Shown in pieces: positions 44,237 through 53,250 of a stretch of 64,000 bases of DNA. Position 1 is the first letter of the stretch, and each line of letters starts with the position of its first letter. Origin of the DNA: Agromyces subbeticus DSM 16689 (GTDB lineage: Bacteria; Actinomycetota; Actinomycetes; Actinomycetales; Microbacteriaceae). Under the pieces are notes generated by a model that saw only the letters and a program-made list of their open reading frames with translations, searched no databases and was not told the DNA's origin. The stretch covers positions 496,001 through 560,000 of the forward strand of contig NZ_ATXG01000001.1 of NCBI RefSeq assembly GCF_000421565.1, read 5' to 3'. The translations under genes were made by a program, and so were the position numbers.

Positions 44237-45520
44237 ATGGATAGCGGGGCGGTGAGGGCCACGGATGCCGCGGCATCCGTCGACGCCGAAGCCGCCGACG
44301 CCGCCGAGAACGTGTCGACGACGGCGCGATCGTCGACCGCCGCGACCATTCCGCGAATGACCCGGCCCCGCGACTGCATGGCCACCGGCGTCGCCGCCGG
44401 TCTCGCCGACCATCTCGGCTGGTCGGTCTGGTTGGTTCGCGCGGCGTTCGTGCTCGCGACGATCGCGGCCGGTGCCGGCGTGCTGCTCTACCTGTGGCTG
44501 TGGGTGTTCACGCCGTGGCGCGAGGGTGACCAACGCCCGACCCGAAGTGCTCCGGTCGCGTGGCTGCTGGTCGGGGCATCCACCGTGTGCCTGCTCGGTG
44601 TCTGGATCGCCAGCGGCGTCTGGACGCTGGCCGCTGCGGAGATCGAGGGATCGCGAAGCCTCGTCACGCTCGCAGGCATCGCGTTCGCCGTCGCGGCTGC
44701 GGCGTGGGCGACCCTGATCGACCGACCCGACCCGGCTCGAGGGCCTCGCCACGAACTCGCGGTGCGCGCGTTCGCCACGGTGCTGTTGGCGATCACCGCG
44801 CTCGTGCAGATCTTCATCGTGAGTCGCCAGTCCGACACCGTCGTGAGCTTCGCCGTGGCGCTCGCCGCGGTCTTCGGCATCGCGCTCGTCTACGTGCCGA
44901 CCCTCATCGCCGCGTGGCGCGACCTCACGGTCGAGCGAACCAAGCGCATCCGTGAGGAGCAGCGCAGCGAGATCGCCGCGCACCTGCACGACTCGGTGCT
45001 GCAGACGCTCGCACTCATCCAGAACCGAGCGGGCGCGACGAGCGAGGTGGCTCGCATCGCGCGGGCGCAGGAGCGTGAGCTGCGCGACTGGCTCTTCGCC
45101 GGTGACGCACCCGCCGACAGCGACCTCGGCACCGACCTGCGCAACTTCGGCGCCGCGCTCGAGATCGACTACGCGGTGACGGTCGACGTGGTCGTCGTGG
45201 GGGAGTCGCGCGAGAGCGCGAGCGGCGAGGTGGCGGCGGCGGCTCGTGAAGCGATGCTCAACGCGGCCCGACACGCGGGCGGCGAGGTGTCGGTCTACGT
45301 GGAGTCGTCGCCCGACGCCGTGGAGGTCTTCGTGCGCGACCGCGGGCCGGGCTTCGCGCTCGCCGAGGTGCCGGGCGACCGGCTCGGCGTGCGCGAGTCG
45401 ATCATCGGCCGCATGCGGCGCTCGGGCGGATCGGGCGAGGTGCGGCCGGGCGCGGGTGGCATCGGCACCGAGGTGCGGCTGCGGTTCCCCTCCGAGCGGG
45501 TGGAGGCGAGTCGTGGCTGA
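44237..45520 (+). CDS. Sensor histidine kinase with N-terminal PspC domain
   Basis: 427 residues. PspC domain near 40-95 (MTRPRDCMATGVAAGLADHLGWSVWLVRAAF), several helices to about 225, then a HisKA_3 helix with phospho-acceptor His251 in AAHLHDSVLQTLALIQ and an HATPase domain (AREAMLNAARHAGGEVSVYV, DRGPGFAL). This is the fused PspC-kinase layout of actinobacterial envelope-stress systems. It is divergent from the PspC protein, and its 3' end overlaps the response regulator by 8 nt. TTG at 44225 is an alternative start. Confidence 0.87.
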   Translation: MDSGAVRATDAAASVDAEAADAAENVSTTARSSTAATIPRMTRPRDCMATGVAAGLADHLGWSVWLVRAAFVLATIAAGAGVLLYLWLWVFTPWREGDQRPTRSAPVAWLLVGASTVCLLGVWIASGVWTLAAAEIEGSRSLVTLAGIAFAVAAAAWATLIDRPDPARGPRHELAVRAFATVLLAITALVQIFIVSRQSDTVVSFAVALAAVFGIALVYVPTLIAAWRDLTVERTKRIREEQRSEIAAHLHDSVLQTLALIQNRAGATSEVARIARAQERELRDWLFAGDAPADSDLGTDLRNFGAALEIDYAVTVDVVVVGESRESASGEVAAAAREAMLNAARHAGGEVSVYVESSPDAVEVFVRDRGPGFALAEVPGDRLGVRESIIGRMRRSGGSGEVRPGAGGIGTEVRLRFPSERVEASRG

Positions 45521-46181
45521 GCGCGTGCGCGTGGTGATCGTCGACGATCACTCGATCTTCCGCTCCGGCCTGAAGGCCGACCTCGACGACTCGATCGAGG
45601 TCGTCGGCGAGGCGTATGACGTGGAGTCGGCGGTCGCGGCGGTGACGGATGCCGCGCCCGACGTCGTGCTGCTCGACGTGCACCTGCCCGGTGTGGCGGT
45701 ACCGGCGGGCACGAGCGGCGGCGCCGAGGTGATCCGTCGCGCCGCGGCATCCGTGCCGTCGACTCGCTTTCTGGCACTCTCGGTCTCGGACAAGGCCGAA
45801 GACGTCGTGGGCGTCATTCGCGCCGGCGCCCGTGGCTACATCACGAAGGGCTCATCAGGAGCCGATGTCAGCCGAGCGGTGCAGGCCGTCGCAGGCGGCG
45901 ACGCCGTGTTCTCGCCGAAGCTCGCGGGCTTCGTGCTCGACGCCTTCGGGGCGGCGGTCGGCGAGACCGCGGCAGCGAGCGACGAACTCGACCGGCTCTC
46001 AGCTCGCGAGCAGGAGGTCATGCGGCTGATCGCCCGCGGCTACGCCTACAAGGAGGTCGCGGCCGAGCTCTTCATCTCGACGAAGACGGTCGAGACGCAC
46101 GTCTCGGCCGTGCTGCGCAAGCTGCAGCTCTCGAGCCGGCACGAGCTCACGGCCTGGGCGAACGCGCGGCGGCTGCTGTAG
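45513..46181 (+). CDS. LuxR/NarL-family response regulator
   Basis: 222 residues. Receiver domain with phospho-Asp55 (VVLLDVHLPG) and the conserved DDH at 11-13; LuxR HTH at the C-terminus (LSAREQEVMRLIARGYAYKEVAAELFISTKTVETHV). An insert (PAGTSGGAE) lengthens the loop after Asp55. It pairs with the kinase that overlaps it and probably regulates both PspC genes. Its 3' end overlaps the convergent PAP2 gene by 35 nt. Confidence 0.9.
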   Translation: MAERVRVVIVDDHSIFRSGLKADLDDSIEVVGEAYDVESAVAAVTDAAPDVVLLDVHLPGVAVPAGTSGGAEVIRRAAASVPSTRFLALSVSDKAEDVVGVIRAGARGYITKGSSGADVSRAVQAVAGGDAVFSPKLAGFVLDAFGAAVGETAAASDELDRLSAREQEVMRLIARGYAYKEVAAELFISTKTVETHVSAVLRKLQLSSRHELTAWANARRLL

Positions 46182-47793
46182 GCCGCTGCTTGTCGAGGTT
46201 CGTGCTCGCCGGCCGGTAGACGTCGAGCGCCGCGGGCACGATTCGCACGGTCGTGCGGTAGCCGGGTGCTGCGGTACGAGCGGATGCCTCGACCGGCTCT
46301 TCGATCGACACCTCGCCGTCGTGCGCGAACCCGGGCGGCTGACCATGTCTCGGCCGCACGAGCACCTCGATCGACTCGCTCGTGAACGACTCGAACCGCT
46401 TCGGCAGCAGGCGGATGCGCCGCAGCAACGTGCTCGTGCGCCGGCCGAAGGCGAGCGCTCCGGCCGCCCGCACCCGCGAGCCGGCGTGCAGCATGCGCAC
46501 GTCGAGCACGCCGCCATCGAGGCGCCGGCGCTGCATCGGGGCGGGGATGCCGGGGTCGTTCAGCCCGACGCCGACGTAGAGGGTCCAGACCAGGGCACGC
46601 CGGCCCTCGACGATCACGGTGACCGGGGCCGAGCGCCGCAGCACTCGCACCGCGGCGATGAGCGCCGCGGGCCACTTGCCCCATCGAGGTTCGCGTCGCT
46701 CCCGCTCGGCCACGAAGTCGGGGTAGAGACCGACCGAGGCGGTGTTCAGCACGGTGATCGGCGGCCCGCCGGCGAAACGCAGCTCGGCGACGTCCACCCG
46801 CACCCCCTCGCCGCGCTGCAGGGCATCGACGGCGAGATCGACGGATGCCGCGCCCGCCGCGCGCGCGAAGTGGTTGAACGTGCCGCCGGGCACGACCAGC
46901 AGCGGCACACCCGCCGCGCGGGCCTCGTGTGCCACCGCGGCCACGGAGCCGTCGCCCCCGCAGATGCCGACGATGCGCGGCGGATGCTCGCGGGCGAGTG
47001 CGGCGCGAACCGCGGCGGCCGGGTCGCCGTCGTCGCCTGCATCGTCACCGTCGACCAGGTGCAGCTCGGCAAGTGGCAGCCTTCGCTCGAGCACCCGCAC
47101 CGGGTCGCCGCGCAGCACGCTCGTGCCCGAGGCGCGGTTGACCGCGATGAACACGCCGCTGCCGTCGGGAGAGGCTGGCAGCGGTCGGTCGTCCCCGCTC
47201 GCCGCCCACGCGTCGAGCGGCGTCGGCCCTGGTCGCGCGACGAGCGCGCTCAGCCCCGCGACCCCGGCGCCCAGGGCGAGCCCGCCGACGACGTCGGAGA
47301 GCCAGTGCGCACCGGTGTGCAGCCGCGAATAGGCGACGCCGAGCGCGGCCGGCGCGAGAGCTGCGCCGAGCCGCGGCGACTCGATGGCGATTCCCGTGGC
47401 GAAGGCCGCGGCGCTCGCCGAGTGCCCTGATGGGAACGAGGGCGTGATGGGCGGCTTCGGCAGGTGCCGGCCGATCGGCACATCCGCCAGCAACGGCCGG
47501 TCGCCGCCGAAGACGCGCTTGGCGATGACGTTGGTGAGCGCGCTCGCCATGAGCAGCGAGCCGAGCCCGCGTGCCGCCACGCGGCGACGGCCGATCACGG
47601 CGAGCACGCCCGCGATGGTCCACCACAGCACGCCGCGGTCGGCGAAGCCCGAGACGCGCGACCAGAACCGGTCGGCCAGCGGATGGGTGCGGCGGGCGTT
47701 CACGGCTCGTGCGGCCGCGGCATCCGCTCGCCGAACCCAGGCGGGCAGAATTTTCGTACGTTGTACGGCGACGCGAACGTTCCGGAACACCAC
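46147..47793 (-). CDS. PAP2 phosphatase fused to diacylglycerol/sphingosine kinase domain
   Basis: 548-residue two-domain lipid enzyme. The N-terminal PAP2 domain has all three phosphatase motifs: KRVFGGDRP, PSFPSGHSAS and SRLHTGAHWLSDV, with membrane helices near 45-70 and 150-185. The C-terminal half is a DAGK catalytic domain (ICGGDGSVAAVAHEA, VVPGGTFNHFARA, LNTASVGLYPDFV). Such fusions may interconvert lipid phosphates at the membrane. TACGAT lies 6 nt before the GTG (47800-47805), so it is probably leaderless. Confidence 0.9.
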   Translation of the reverse strand: MVFRNVRVAVQRTKILPAWVRRADAAAARAVNARRTHPLADRFWSRVSGFADRGVLWWTIAGVLAVIGRRRVAARGLGSLLMASALTNVIAKRVFGGDRPLLADVPIGRHLPKPPITPSFPSGHSASAAAFATGIAIESPRLGAALAPAALGVAYSRLHTGAHWLSDVVGGLALGAGVAGLSALVARPGPTPLDAWAASGDDRPLPASPDGSGVFIAVNRASGTSVLRGDPVRVLERRLPLAELHLVDGDDAGDDGDPAAAVRAALAREHPPRIVGICGGDGSVAAVAHEARAAGVPLLVVPGGTFNHFARAAGAASVDLAVDALQRGEGVRVDVAELRFAGGPPITVLNTASVGLYPDFVAERERREPRWGKWPAALIAAVRVLRRSAPVTVIVEGRRALVWTLYVGVGLNDPGIPAPMQRRRLDGGVLDVRMLHAGSRVRAAGALAFGRRTSTLLRRIRLLPKRFESFTSESIEVLVRPRHGQPPGFAHDGEVSIEEPVEASARTAAPGYRTTVRIVPAALDVYRPASTNLDKQRPTAAAARSPRP

Positions 47794-47900
47794 GCCGTCA
47801 TCGTAGGCGCGTGTGATCGCCCCGTCGACGGGTTGTCAAATGGTTCGGCGATGGGGTCGGCCCGGCCGGCCGACCCCGGGCTGCGCGCCTCGGCACGCTG

Positions 47901-48302
47901 TTAGCCCTGGCCCCAGAACGCGTCTTCGCCATGACCGTCTTCGGAGAACAAGTGCACCTCGACGATCCTGCCGTCGCGAACGGTGAGCAGGTCGACGCCC
48001 GACATGTCCATCGAGGCTCCCGCACGACTGCCGGTGAACCGCACCGGCACGGCGACGAGCTCGCCGTTGACCATCGAGGGCCCGGTGACCGCGAGCTGGA
48101 AGCTGCCCTCGCTCGCCTCCATCATGCCGCCGAGCAGGGCGCCGACGCCGGCGACGCCGTGGTGGTCGCCCGAGAACCGGTTGGCGCCGGGCTGGTGCCA
48201 GGTGACGGTGTCGCTGAACTGCGCCATCACCGTGGGGATGTCGCCGCGCCCGAGGGCGTCGAAGTAGGTTGCCGCGACTGCCGCGGGGGTCTGTTCGGTC
48301 AT
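47901..48302 (-). CDS. SnoaL-like / NTF2-fold protein
   Basis: 133 residues with the NTF2-like fold pattern: AAVAATYFDALGRGDIPTVMAQFSDTVTWHQPGANRFSGDHHG at the front, then DLLTVRDGRIVEVHLFSED. It is typical of small polyketide-cyclase-like or limonene-epoxide-hydrolase-like proteins; catalytic role unclear. AGGAGACAAC precedes the ATG. It is divergent from an HxlR regulator gene that probably controls it. Confidence 0.83.
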   Translation of the reverse strand: MTEQTPAAVAATYFDALGRGDIPTVMAQFSDTVTWHQPGANRFSGDHHGVAGVGALLGGMMEASEGSFQLAVTGPSMVNGELVAVPVRFTGSRAGASMDMSGVDLLTVRDGRIVEVHLFSEDGHGEDAFWGQG

Positions 48303-48343
48303 GTTGTCTCCTTCGTGAGCTGGTAGGAGCCATAGTTTCAGAT

Positions 48344-48357
48344 GGTAACTTGTTACC
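48344..48357. promoter_or_regulatory. Probable HxlR operator
   Basis: GGTAACTTGTTACC is a palindrome with perfect 6-bp arms and a TT centre, placed between the SnoaL-like gene and the HxlR gene. A half-site GTAAC recurs at 48362-48366. The AT-rich site is well placed to overlap promoters in both directions. Confidence 0.65.
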
Positions 48358-48379
48358 TCAACGTAACTGGAGGCGAACC

Positions 48380-48796
48380 ATGACAGCACCGGCGACCGAG
48401 CCATCGACGGCGCAAGCACCGGTGTGGAACGTCATGCTCGCCACGTGCCCGTCGCGCACCTCGCTGGCGAAGATCGCCAACAAATGGACGGCGATGATCG
48501 TGATCGCGCTGAGCGACGGCCCCGCCCGGTTCGGCACGATCCGCCAGACCGTCGGCGGCATCAGCGGCAAGGTGCTCGCAGAGACGCTGCGCGACCTCGA
48601 ACGCGACGGCGTGCTCACGAGAACCGCCTACGACGAGATGCCCCCTCGCGTGGAGTACGAGCTCACGCCGTTGGGGCTCACGCTCCGCGAGCCGCTGACC
48701 GCACTGGGCCTCTGGGCCGAGCAGCACATCGAAGAGGTGCTCGACGCTCGCGACGTCTACGACCGGCGAACCGACGGCGACGGCGCCGGCGCCTGA
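48380..48796 (+). CDS. HxlR-family transcriptional regulator
   Basis: 138 residues with the single HxlR winged-helix domain (CPSRTSLAKIANKWTAMIVIALSDGPARFGTIRQTVGGISGKVLAETLRDLERDGVLTR pattern, about 25-110) including the single N-terminal Cys24 typical of redox- or quinone-sensing members. GGAGG lies 8 nt before the ATG. Divergent from the SnoaL-like gene; the palindrome at 48344 is its likely site. Effector unknown. Confidence 0.88.
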   Translation: MTAPATEPSTAQAPVWNVMLATCPSRTSLAKIANKWTAMIVIALSDGPARFGTIRQTVGGISGKVLAETLRDLERDGVLTRTAYDEMPPRVEYELTPLGLTLREPLTALGLWAEQHIEEVLDARDVYDRRTDGDGAGA

Positions 48797-48812
48797 CGAG
48801 GCGCGCGTGCGC

Positions 48813-50507
48813 TCAGTCGCGCTCGAGCAGCGACTCGCGCACCTCGCGCCGCAGCACCTTGCCGATGAGTGAGCGGGGCAGCTCGTCGAACGGCTCGATG
48901 CGGCGCGGCACCTTGTAGGCCGTGAGGCTCGCCCGGCAGAAGTCTCGCAAGGCCGACTCATCGAAGACCGCGCCCTCGCGCAGCTCGACCGCAGCGGCGA
49001 CCGCTTCGCCGCCCGAGGCGCGTGGCAGCCCGACGACGGCGGCCGCGCGCACGTCGGGGTGCGCGAGCAGCGCCGCCTCGACCTCCGACGGCGAGACGTT
49101 GAAGCCGCCCGTGATGATCAGCTCCTTCACCCGGTCGACGATCGTGACGAAGCCGTCTGCCGAGACGCGCACGATGTCGCCGGTACGCAGCCAGCCGCCG
49201 GGCAGCAGCGTCTCGGCCGTCTCGGTCGGGCGACGCCAGTAGCCCTGGAACACCTGCGGGCCGCGCACGAGCAGCTCGCCGGCCTCGCCAGCGGGCCGGT
49301 CGGCGTCGGGTTGCGCGGGGTCGACGACGCGGATCTCGGTGCTCGGGAACGGCACGCCGACGGTGCCCGGGCGGCGGGTCGGTCCCATCGGGTTGCCGAG
49401 GGCGACGGGCGAGGACTCGGTCATGCCGTAGCCCTCGACGAGGAGGCCGCCGGTCGCCGTCTCCCAACGGTCGACCGTGGCGATCGGCAGACTCATCGCG
49501 CCCGAGATCGCGAAGCGGATGCTCTCGAGCGCGCGCGGGCGGCCCGCCGAGGCATGCACGAGCTGGTCGTAGATCGGGGGCACGGCCGGCAGGAACGTCG
49601 GCGGCGAGTGGCGCGCCGCGGCGAGCACGAGCGTGCTGTCGAACTTCGGGAACAGCACGAGTCGCGCGCCGATGCTCATCGCGAACGTCAGGCACAACGT
49701 CATGCCGTAGGCGTGGAAGAGCGGCAGCACGGCGTAGAAGACCTCGTCGCCCTCGACGAGCCCCGGCACCCATGCGCGGCCCTGCATCGCGTTCGCGCGC
49801 AAGTTGCGGTGGCTCAATACGGCGCCCTTCGGCGTGCCGGTGGTGCCGCTCGTGTACTGCAGCACGGCGGTGTCGTCGAGCGATGGCCGCGGATGCCGCT
49901 TGGCGATCGCCCGGCGCGAGGTGAGACGTTCCCACGGCACGAGCCCGCGGGCGCGCGGGGTCGTGGTGAGCGCGGCACGCGAGCGTCGCGCCCGGGGGAG
50001 CGGCAAGCGCAGCGCCATCCGCTTGCCGAACGGCAGCGCACGAGCGAGATCGACCGCGACGATGTGCTCGGGCCGGATATCGCGGGGAAACTCGGCGACC
50101 GTGTCGGCCACGTTGTTCCACACGATCGCGACGCGGGCGCCGTGGTCTTCGAACTGATGCCGCAACTCGGGCGGCGTGTAGAGCGGGTTGTGCTCGACGA
50201 CGATGGCGCCGAGGCGCAGCACCGCGTAGAACGCGACGACGTGCTGCGGGCAGTTCGGCAGCACGAGGGCGACCCGGTCGCCGGGCCCGATGCCGAGCCG
50301 GCGAAGCCCCTCGGCGGCCGAGGCGATCTGCGCGCCGAGCTCGCGGTAGCTCGTCTCGGCGCCGAAGAACTCGAGCGCCGTCTGCCGCCGGAATCGATGC
50401 ACGGCGTCGTCGATCATGTCGACGAGCGTCTGCGTCGGTTCGTCGATCGTGGGCGGCACGCCCTCGGCGTAGTGGTCGAGCCACGGTCGGTCGTCGTACG
50501 GGTTCAT
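48813..50507 (-). CDS. fadD: Long-chain fatty acid-CoA ligase
   Basis: 564-residue AMP-forming acyl-CoA synthetase. ATP motif LQYTSGTTGTPKGAVLSHRNL near 213, VEGYGMTESSPVALGNPMGP near 355, GWLRTGDIVRVSADGFVTIVDRVKELI near 445 and the C-terminal Lys region ending SLIGKVLRREVRESL. Length and motifs match FadD over the whole protein. It stands alone, convergent with the HxlR gene and 80 bp behind the next operon. GAGGGG lies about 9 nt before the ATG. Confidence 0.9.
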   Translation of the reverse strand: MNPYDDRPWLDHYAEGVPPTIDEPTQTLVDMIDDAVHRFRRQTALEFFGAETSYRELGAQIASAAEGLRRLGIGPGDRVALVLPNCPQHVVAFYAVLRLGAIVVEHNPLYTPPELRHQFEDHGARVAIVWNNVADTVAEFPRDIRPEHIVAVDLARALPFGKRMALRLPLPRARRSRAALTTTPRARGLVPWERLTSRRAIAKRHPRPSLDDTAVLQYTSGTTGTPKGAVLSHRNLRANAMQGRAWVPGLVEGDEVFYAVLPLFHAYGMTLCLTFAMSIGARLVLFPKFDSTLVLAAARHSPPTFLPAVPPIYDQLVHASAGRPRALESIRFAISGAMSLPIATVDRWETATGGLLVEGYGMTESSPVALGNPMGPTRRPGTVGVPFPSTEIRVVDPAQPDADRPAGEAGELLVRGPQVFQGYWRRPTETAETLLPGGWLRTGDIVRVSADGFVTIVDRVKELIITGGFNVSPSEVEAALLAHPDVRAAAVVGLPRASGGEAVAAAVELREGAVFDESALRDFCRASLTAYKVPRRIEPFDELPRSLIGKVLRREVRESLLERD

Positions 50508-50587
50508 GCGTCGCGTTCCCCTCGAATCTCGCCGTTCCAGCGTAGGCCGCTCGCGCTGAGCCTGTGCTGTGTCGGCTGAGTGATCGG

Positions 50588-51226
50588 TCAGATGAGGCCG
50601 AGTTCCATCGCTCGGGTGACGGCGCGCGTGCGGTCGTTCACCTCGAGCTTCTCGAACACGTGCAGCAGGTGCGTCTTCACGGTCGCCTCGCCGATGAAGA
50701 GCGCGCGGGCGATCTCGGGGTTCGAGCGGCCCTCGGCCACGAGTCGCAGCACCTCGAGCTCGCGCGGCGAGAGCGACGGCGGAGCGACGGATGCCGCCTC
50801 GGCACGCACCCTCGAGACGAGCTTCGCCGCGATCGACGGCGCGAGCACGGTCTCACCGGCAGCGACCGCACGGATGCCCGCCACGATCTCGGCCTGCGGC
50901 GCCGCCTTCAGCAGGTAGCCGCTCGCCCCCGCCTCGATCGCGGCGAGGATGTGATCGTCGGTCTCGTACGTCGTGAGCACGAGTACCCGGGTGCCCGGTG
51001 TCTCGGCGACGATTCGGGCGGTCGCACCGGCGCCGTCGAGCCGCGGCATCCGCAGGTCCATCAGCACGAGGTCGGGGCGTTCGGATGCCGCGACGGCGAC
51101 GGCCTCTGCACCGTCGGCGGCCTCACCGACGACCTCGAGCCCCGGCTCCGCTTCGAGCAGGCCGACGATGCCGGCGCGCACGATGGGGTGGTCGTCGGCA
51201 ACGACGATGCGGATCGTGGCGGTCAC
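50588..51226 (-). CDS. NarL/LuxR-family response regulator
   Basis: 212 residues: receiver with Asp57 (LVLMDLRMP), DDH at 11-13, and a C-terminal LuxR HTH (LSPRELEVLRLVAEGRSNPEIARALFIGEATVKTHL). The GTG start overlaps the kinase stop by 4 nt. It is the last gene of a four-gene unit ATPase-permease-kinase-regulator and probably controls that ABC exporter. Confidence 0.92.
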   Translation of the reverse strand: MTATIRIVVADDHPIVRAGIVGLLEAEPGLEVVGEAADGAEAVAVAASERPDLVLMDLRMPRLDGAGATARIVAETPGTRVLVLTTYETDDHILAAIEAGASGYLLKAAPQAEIVAGIRAVAAGETVLAPSIAAKLVSRVRAEAASVAPPSLSPRELEVLRLVAEGRSNPEIARALFIGEATVKTHLLHVFEKLEVNDRTRAVTRAMELGLI

Positions 51227-52419
51227 GGGGTCTCCTCGATGGTGGGGGACGATTCGCTTGCTGGGCGGGGGATGCCGACGCGCAGCACGGTGCCGCCGGT
51301 GGGTCCGGGCTCGATCGAGAACGTGCCGCCGACGAGTGCGGCGCGGTCGCGGATGCCGGCGAGGCCGAAGCCGGACTCGCCGGGTGCTGCCGTGCCCGGA
51401 CCGACGCCGTCGTCGGCGACGGTCAGCACGATCTCGCCGTCGCGCGCCTCGACGGTCACACTGGCGTGCGCCGCCCGGGCGTGCTTGCGCACGTTCGCGA
51501 GCCCCTCTTGCGCCGAGCGCAGGAGCACGACCTCGTGCTCGCGGCTGAGGCCCGCGGCATCCGTCGTCGCCGTGACCACGACGCCGGTCTCGCGCTCGAA
51601 GTTCGCCGCCAGTCGGCCGAGTGCGTCGCCGAGGCCGGCGCCCGGCTCGACTGGCGCCAACGACGCCACGAGGCCGCGGGCCTCGGTCAGGGCCTCGCGC
51701 GCCATCTGCTCGATGAGCTCGACGTCGGCGCGAGCGGATGCCGCGGCCTCGCCGTCGACCGGCGCGAGCCGCGTGCCCGTGCGCTGCGCGACCATGACGA
51801 GGCCGGTGAGGCTCTGCGCGATGGTGTCGTGGATCTCACGGGCGAGCCGGGCGCGCTCGTCGACGACGCCGGCGTCGCGGTGCATCGCGGCGAGTTGCCC
51901 CTGCGCCGCCTGGAGCTCGTCGAAGAGCCGTGCCCGCTCTTCGCCGATGCCGGCGATGTGGGTGATCCACAGGCCGAGCGCGAGGCTGAAGGCGAGCGAC
52001 AGGGTGCCGACGCTGATGCCGGCGACGATGCCCGTGCCCGGGTCGTCGGCGAAGTGCATCGCGTAGCCGACGGAGACGGCGAGGGCCATGCCGACGTTGA
52101 CGACGATCGCCCGCTTCGTCGACGGCGCGGTGACCCAGATGTACGGGTAGGCGAACGTCTGCATCGTCGCGAAGGAGGCATCGAAGGCGGTGCCCACCCC
52201 GAGCAGCACGGCGAGCACGGCGGCACCCACGAGATGGTGGCCGGCATCCTCACTGCCGATGCGGCCGCGCAGGTAGCCGAAGTACACGGCAAGGAACGCC
52301 GTGGCCGTGGCCCACGCGCCCCAGTCGTTCGGGCCGTACGGCGGCTCGATGACGGTGAGGATCACGGTCACGGCGGTCACCGCGACCGCCGCGACATCCC
52401 ACCATCGCCTGTTCACCAT
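51223..52419 (-). CDS. Sensor histidine kinase, DesK/NarX type
   Basis: 398 residues. About six N-terminal helices (residues 8-155) without an evident extracellular domain, a short coiled coil, then HisKA_3 with His197 in LAREIHDTIAQSLTGL and an HATPase domain (SAQEGLANVRKHARAA, SGFGLAGIRDRAALVGG). It is the intramembrane-sensing layout of DesK-like kinases. It follows the permease gene by 21 bp and overlaps the regulator gene. Confidence 0.9.
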   Translation of the reverse strand: MVNRRWWDVAAVAVTAVTVILTVIEPPYGPNDWGAWATATAFLAVYFGYLRGRIGSEDAGHHLVGAAVLAVLLGVGTAFDASFATMQTFAYPYIWVTAPSTKRAIVVNVGMALAVSVGYAMHFADDPGTGIVAGISVGTLSLAFSLALGLWITHIAGIGEERARLFDELQAAQGQLAAMHRDAGVVDERARLAREIHDTIAQSLTGLVMVAQRTGTRLAPVDGEAAASARADVELIEQMAREALTEARGLVASLAPVEPGAGLGDALGRLAANFERETGVVVTATTDAAGLSREHEVVLLRSAQEGLANVRKHARAAHASVTVEARDGEIVLTVADDGVGPGTAAPGESGFGLAGIRDRAALVGGTFSIEPGPTGGTVLRVGIPRPASESSPTIEETP

Positions 52420-52440
52420 GCTGCGAGTGTCGCACGCCGC

Positions 52441-53250
52441 CTAGGCGTCGCGGCGGATCCAGCGAAAGGTGACCCGGCTCACGATGAGGCCGACGACGAG
52501 CCAGGCGAGCAGTGCGACGGCGACCCAGCCGAGCTCCCACGCGCCGTTCATCTCGCTCGCCGCGAACTCGTCGGGCAGGAACGCCGCGCGCATGCCCTGC
52601 GCCATCCACTTCAGCGGGAACAGGCTCGCGATGTTCTGCATCCATTCGGGCAGCCTGTCGAACTGCAGGTAGACACCCGAGATGAACTGCAGCACGAGCA
52701 CGATGGGAATGACGACGGCGGTCGCCGACTTGCCGCTGCGCGGCAAGGCCGACAGTGCGATGCCGAGCAGTGCCGACGCCGTCAGCCCGAGCACGAAGAC
52801 CCACGCGAAGGTGAGCCACGACTCGAGGTCGGTGGGCAACGCGATGCCGAACACGGTCGCCGCCGCGAGCAGCAGGAGCGCCGCCTGCAGTGCGCCCGTG
52901 ACGAAGACCTGGCCGATCTTGCCGAGGAAGTACGACACTGGCGACAGCGGCGTGCCGCCGAGGCGCTTCAGTGTGCCGTCGCTCTTCTCGGTCGCGATGT
53001 CGACGGCGAGGTTCTGCACCCCCGAGAGCAGCACGCCCGCGGCGAGCATGCCGGGCAGGTAGTAGGCGCCCACGCTGATCTCAGCGCCGGGCGGGCCGAT
53101 CTCGCCCGCAGAGCTGAACGCGGCGGTGAAGATGCCGAGCATGATGAGCGGAAACAGGAACGTGAAGAAGACCGCATCGAGCGAGCGGAAGTAGCCCTTG
53201 GTCTCGTAGCCGACGCGGGCGGTGCCGATGGTCATGATGCCGGTGCTCAT
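52441..53250 (-). CDS. ABC-2 type transporter permease
   Basis: 269 residues with six helices in the ABC-2 exporter pattern: FRSLDAVFFTFLFPLIMLGIFTAAF first, then YYLPGMLAAGVLLSGVQNLAVDIATEKSDGTLKRLGGTPLS, the hallmark loop of drug/lipid exporters. Its ATG overlaps the ATPase stop (ATGA). It forms the membrane part of the exporter. Confidence 0.9.
   Translation of the reverse strand: MSTGIMTIGTARVGYETKGYFRSLDAVFFTFLFPLIMLGIFTAAFSSAGEIGPPGAEISVGAYYLPGMLAAGVLLSGVQNLAVDIATEKSDGTLKRLGGTPLSPVSYFLGKIGQVFVTGALQAALLLLAAATVFGIALPTDLESWLTFAWVFVLGLTASALLGIALSALPRSGKSATAVVIPIVLVLQFISGVYLQFDRLPEWMQNIASLFPLKWMAQGMRAAFLPDEFAASEMNGAWELGWVAVALLAWLVVGLIVSRVTFRWIRRDA

Noticed and set aside
42389-45274. A 961-codon PspC reading frame
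   Set aside because: The upstream half is antisense to the divergent kinase; the PspC protein starts at 44122.
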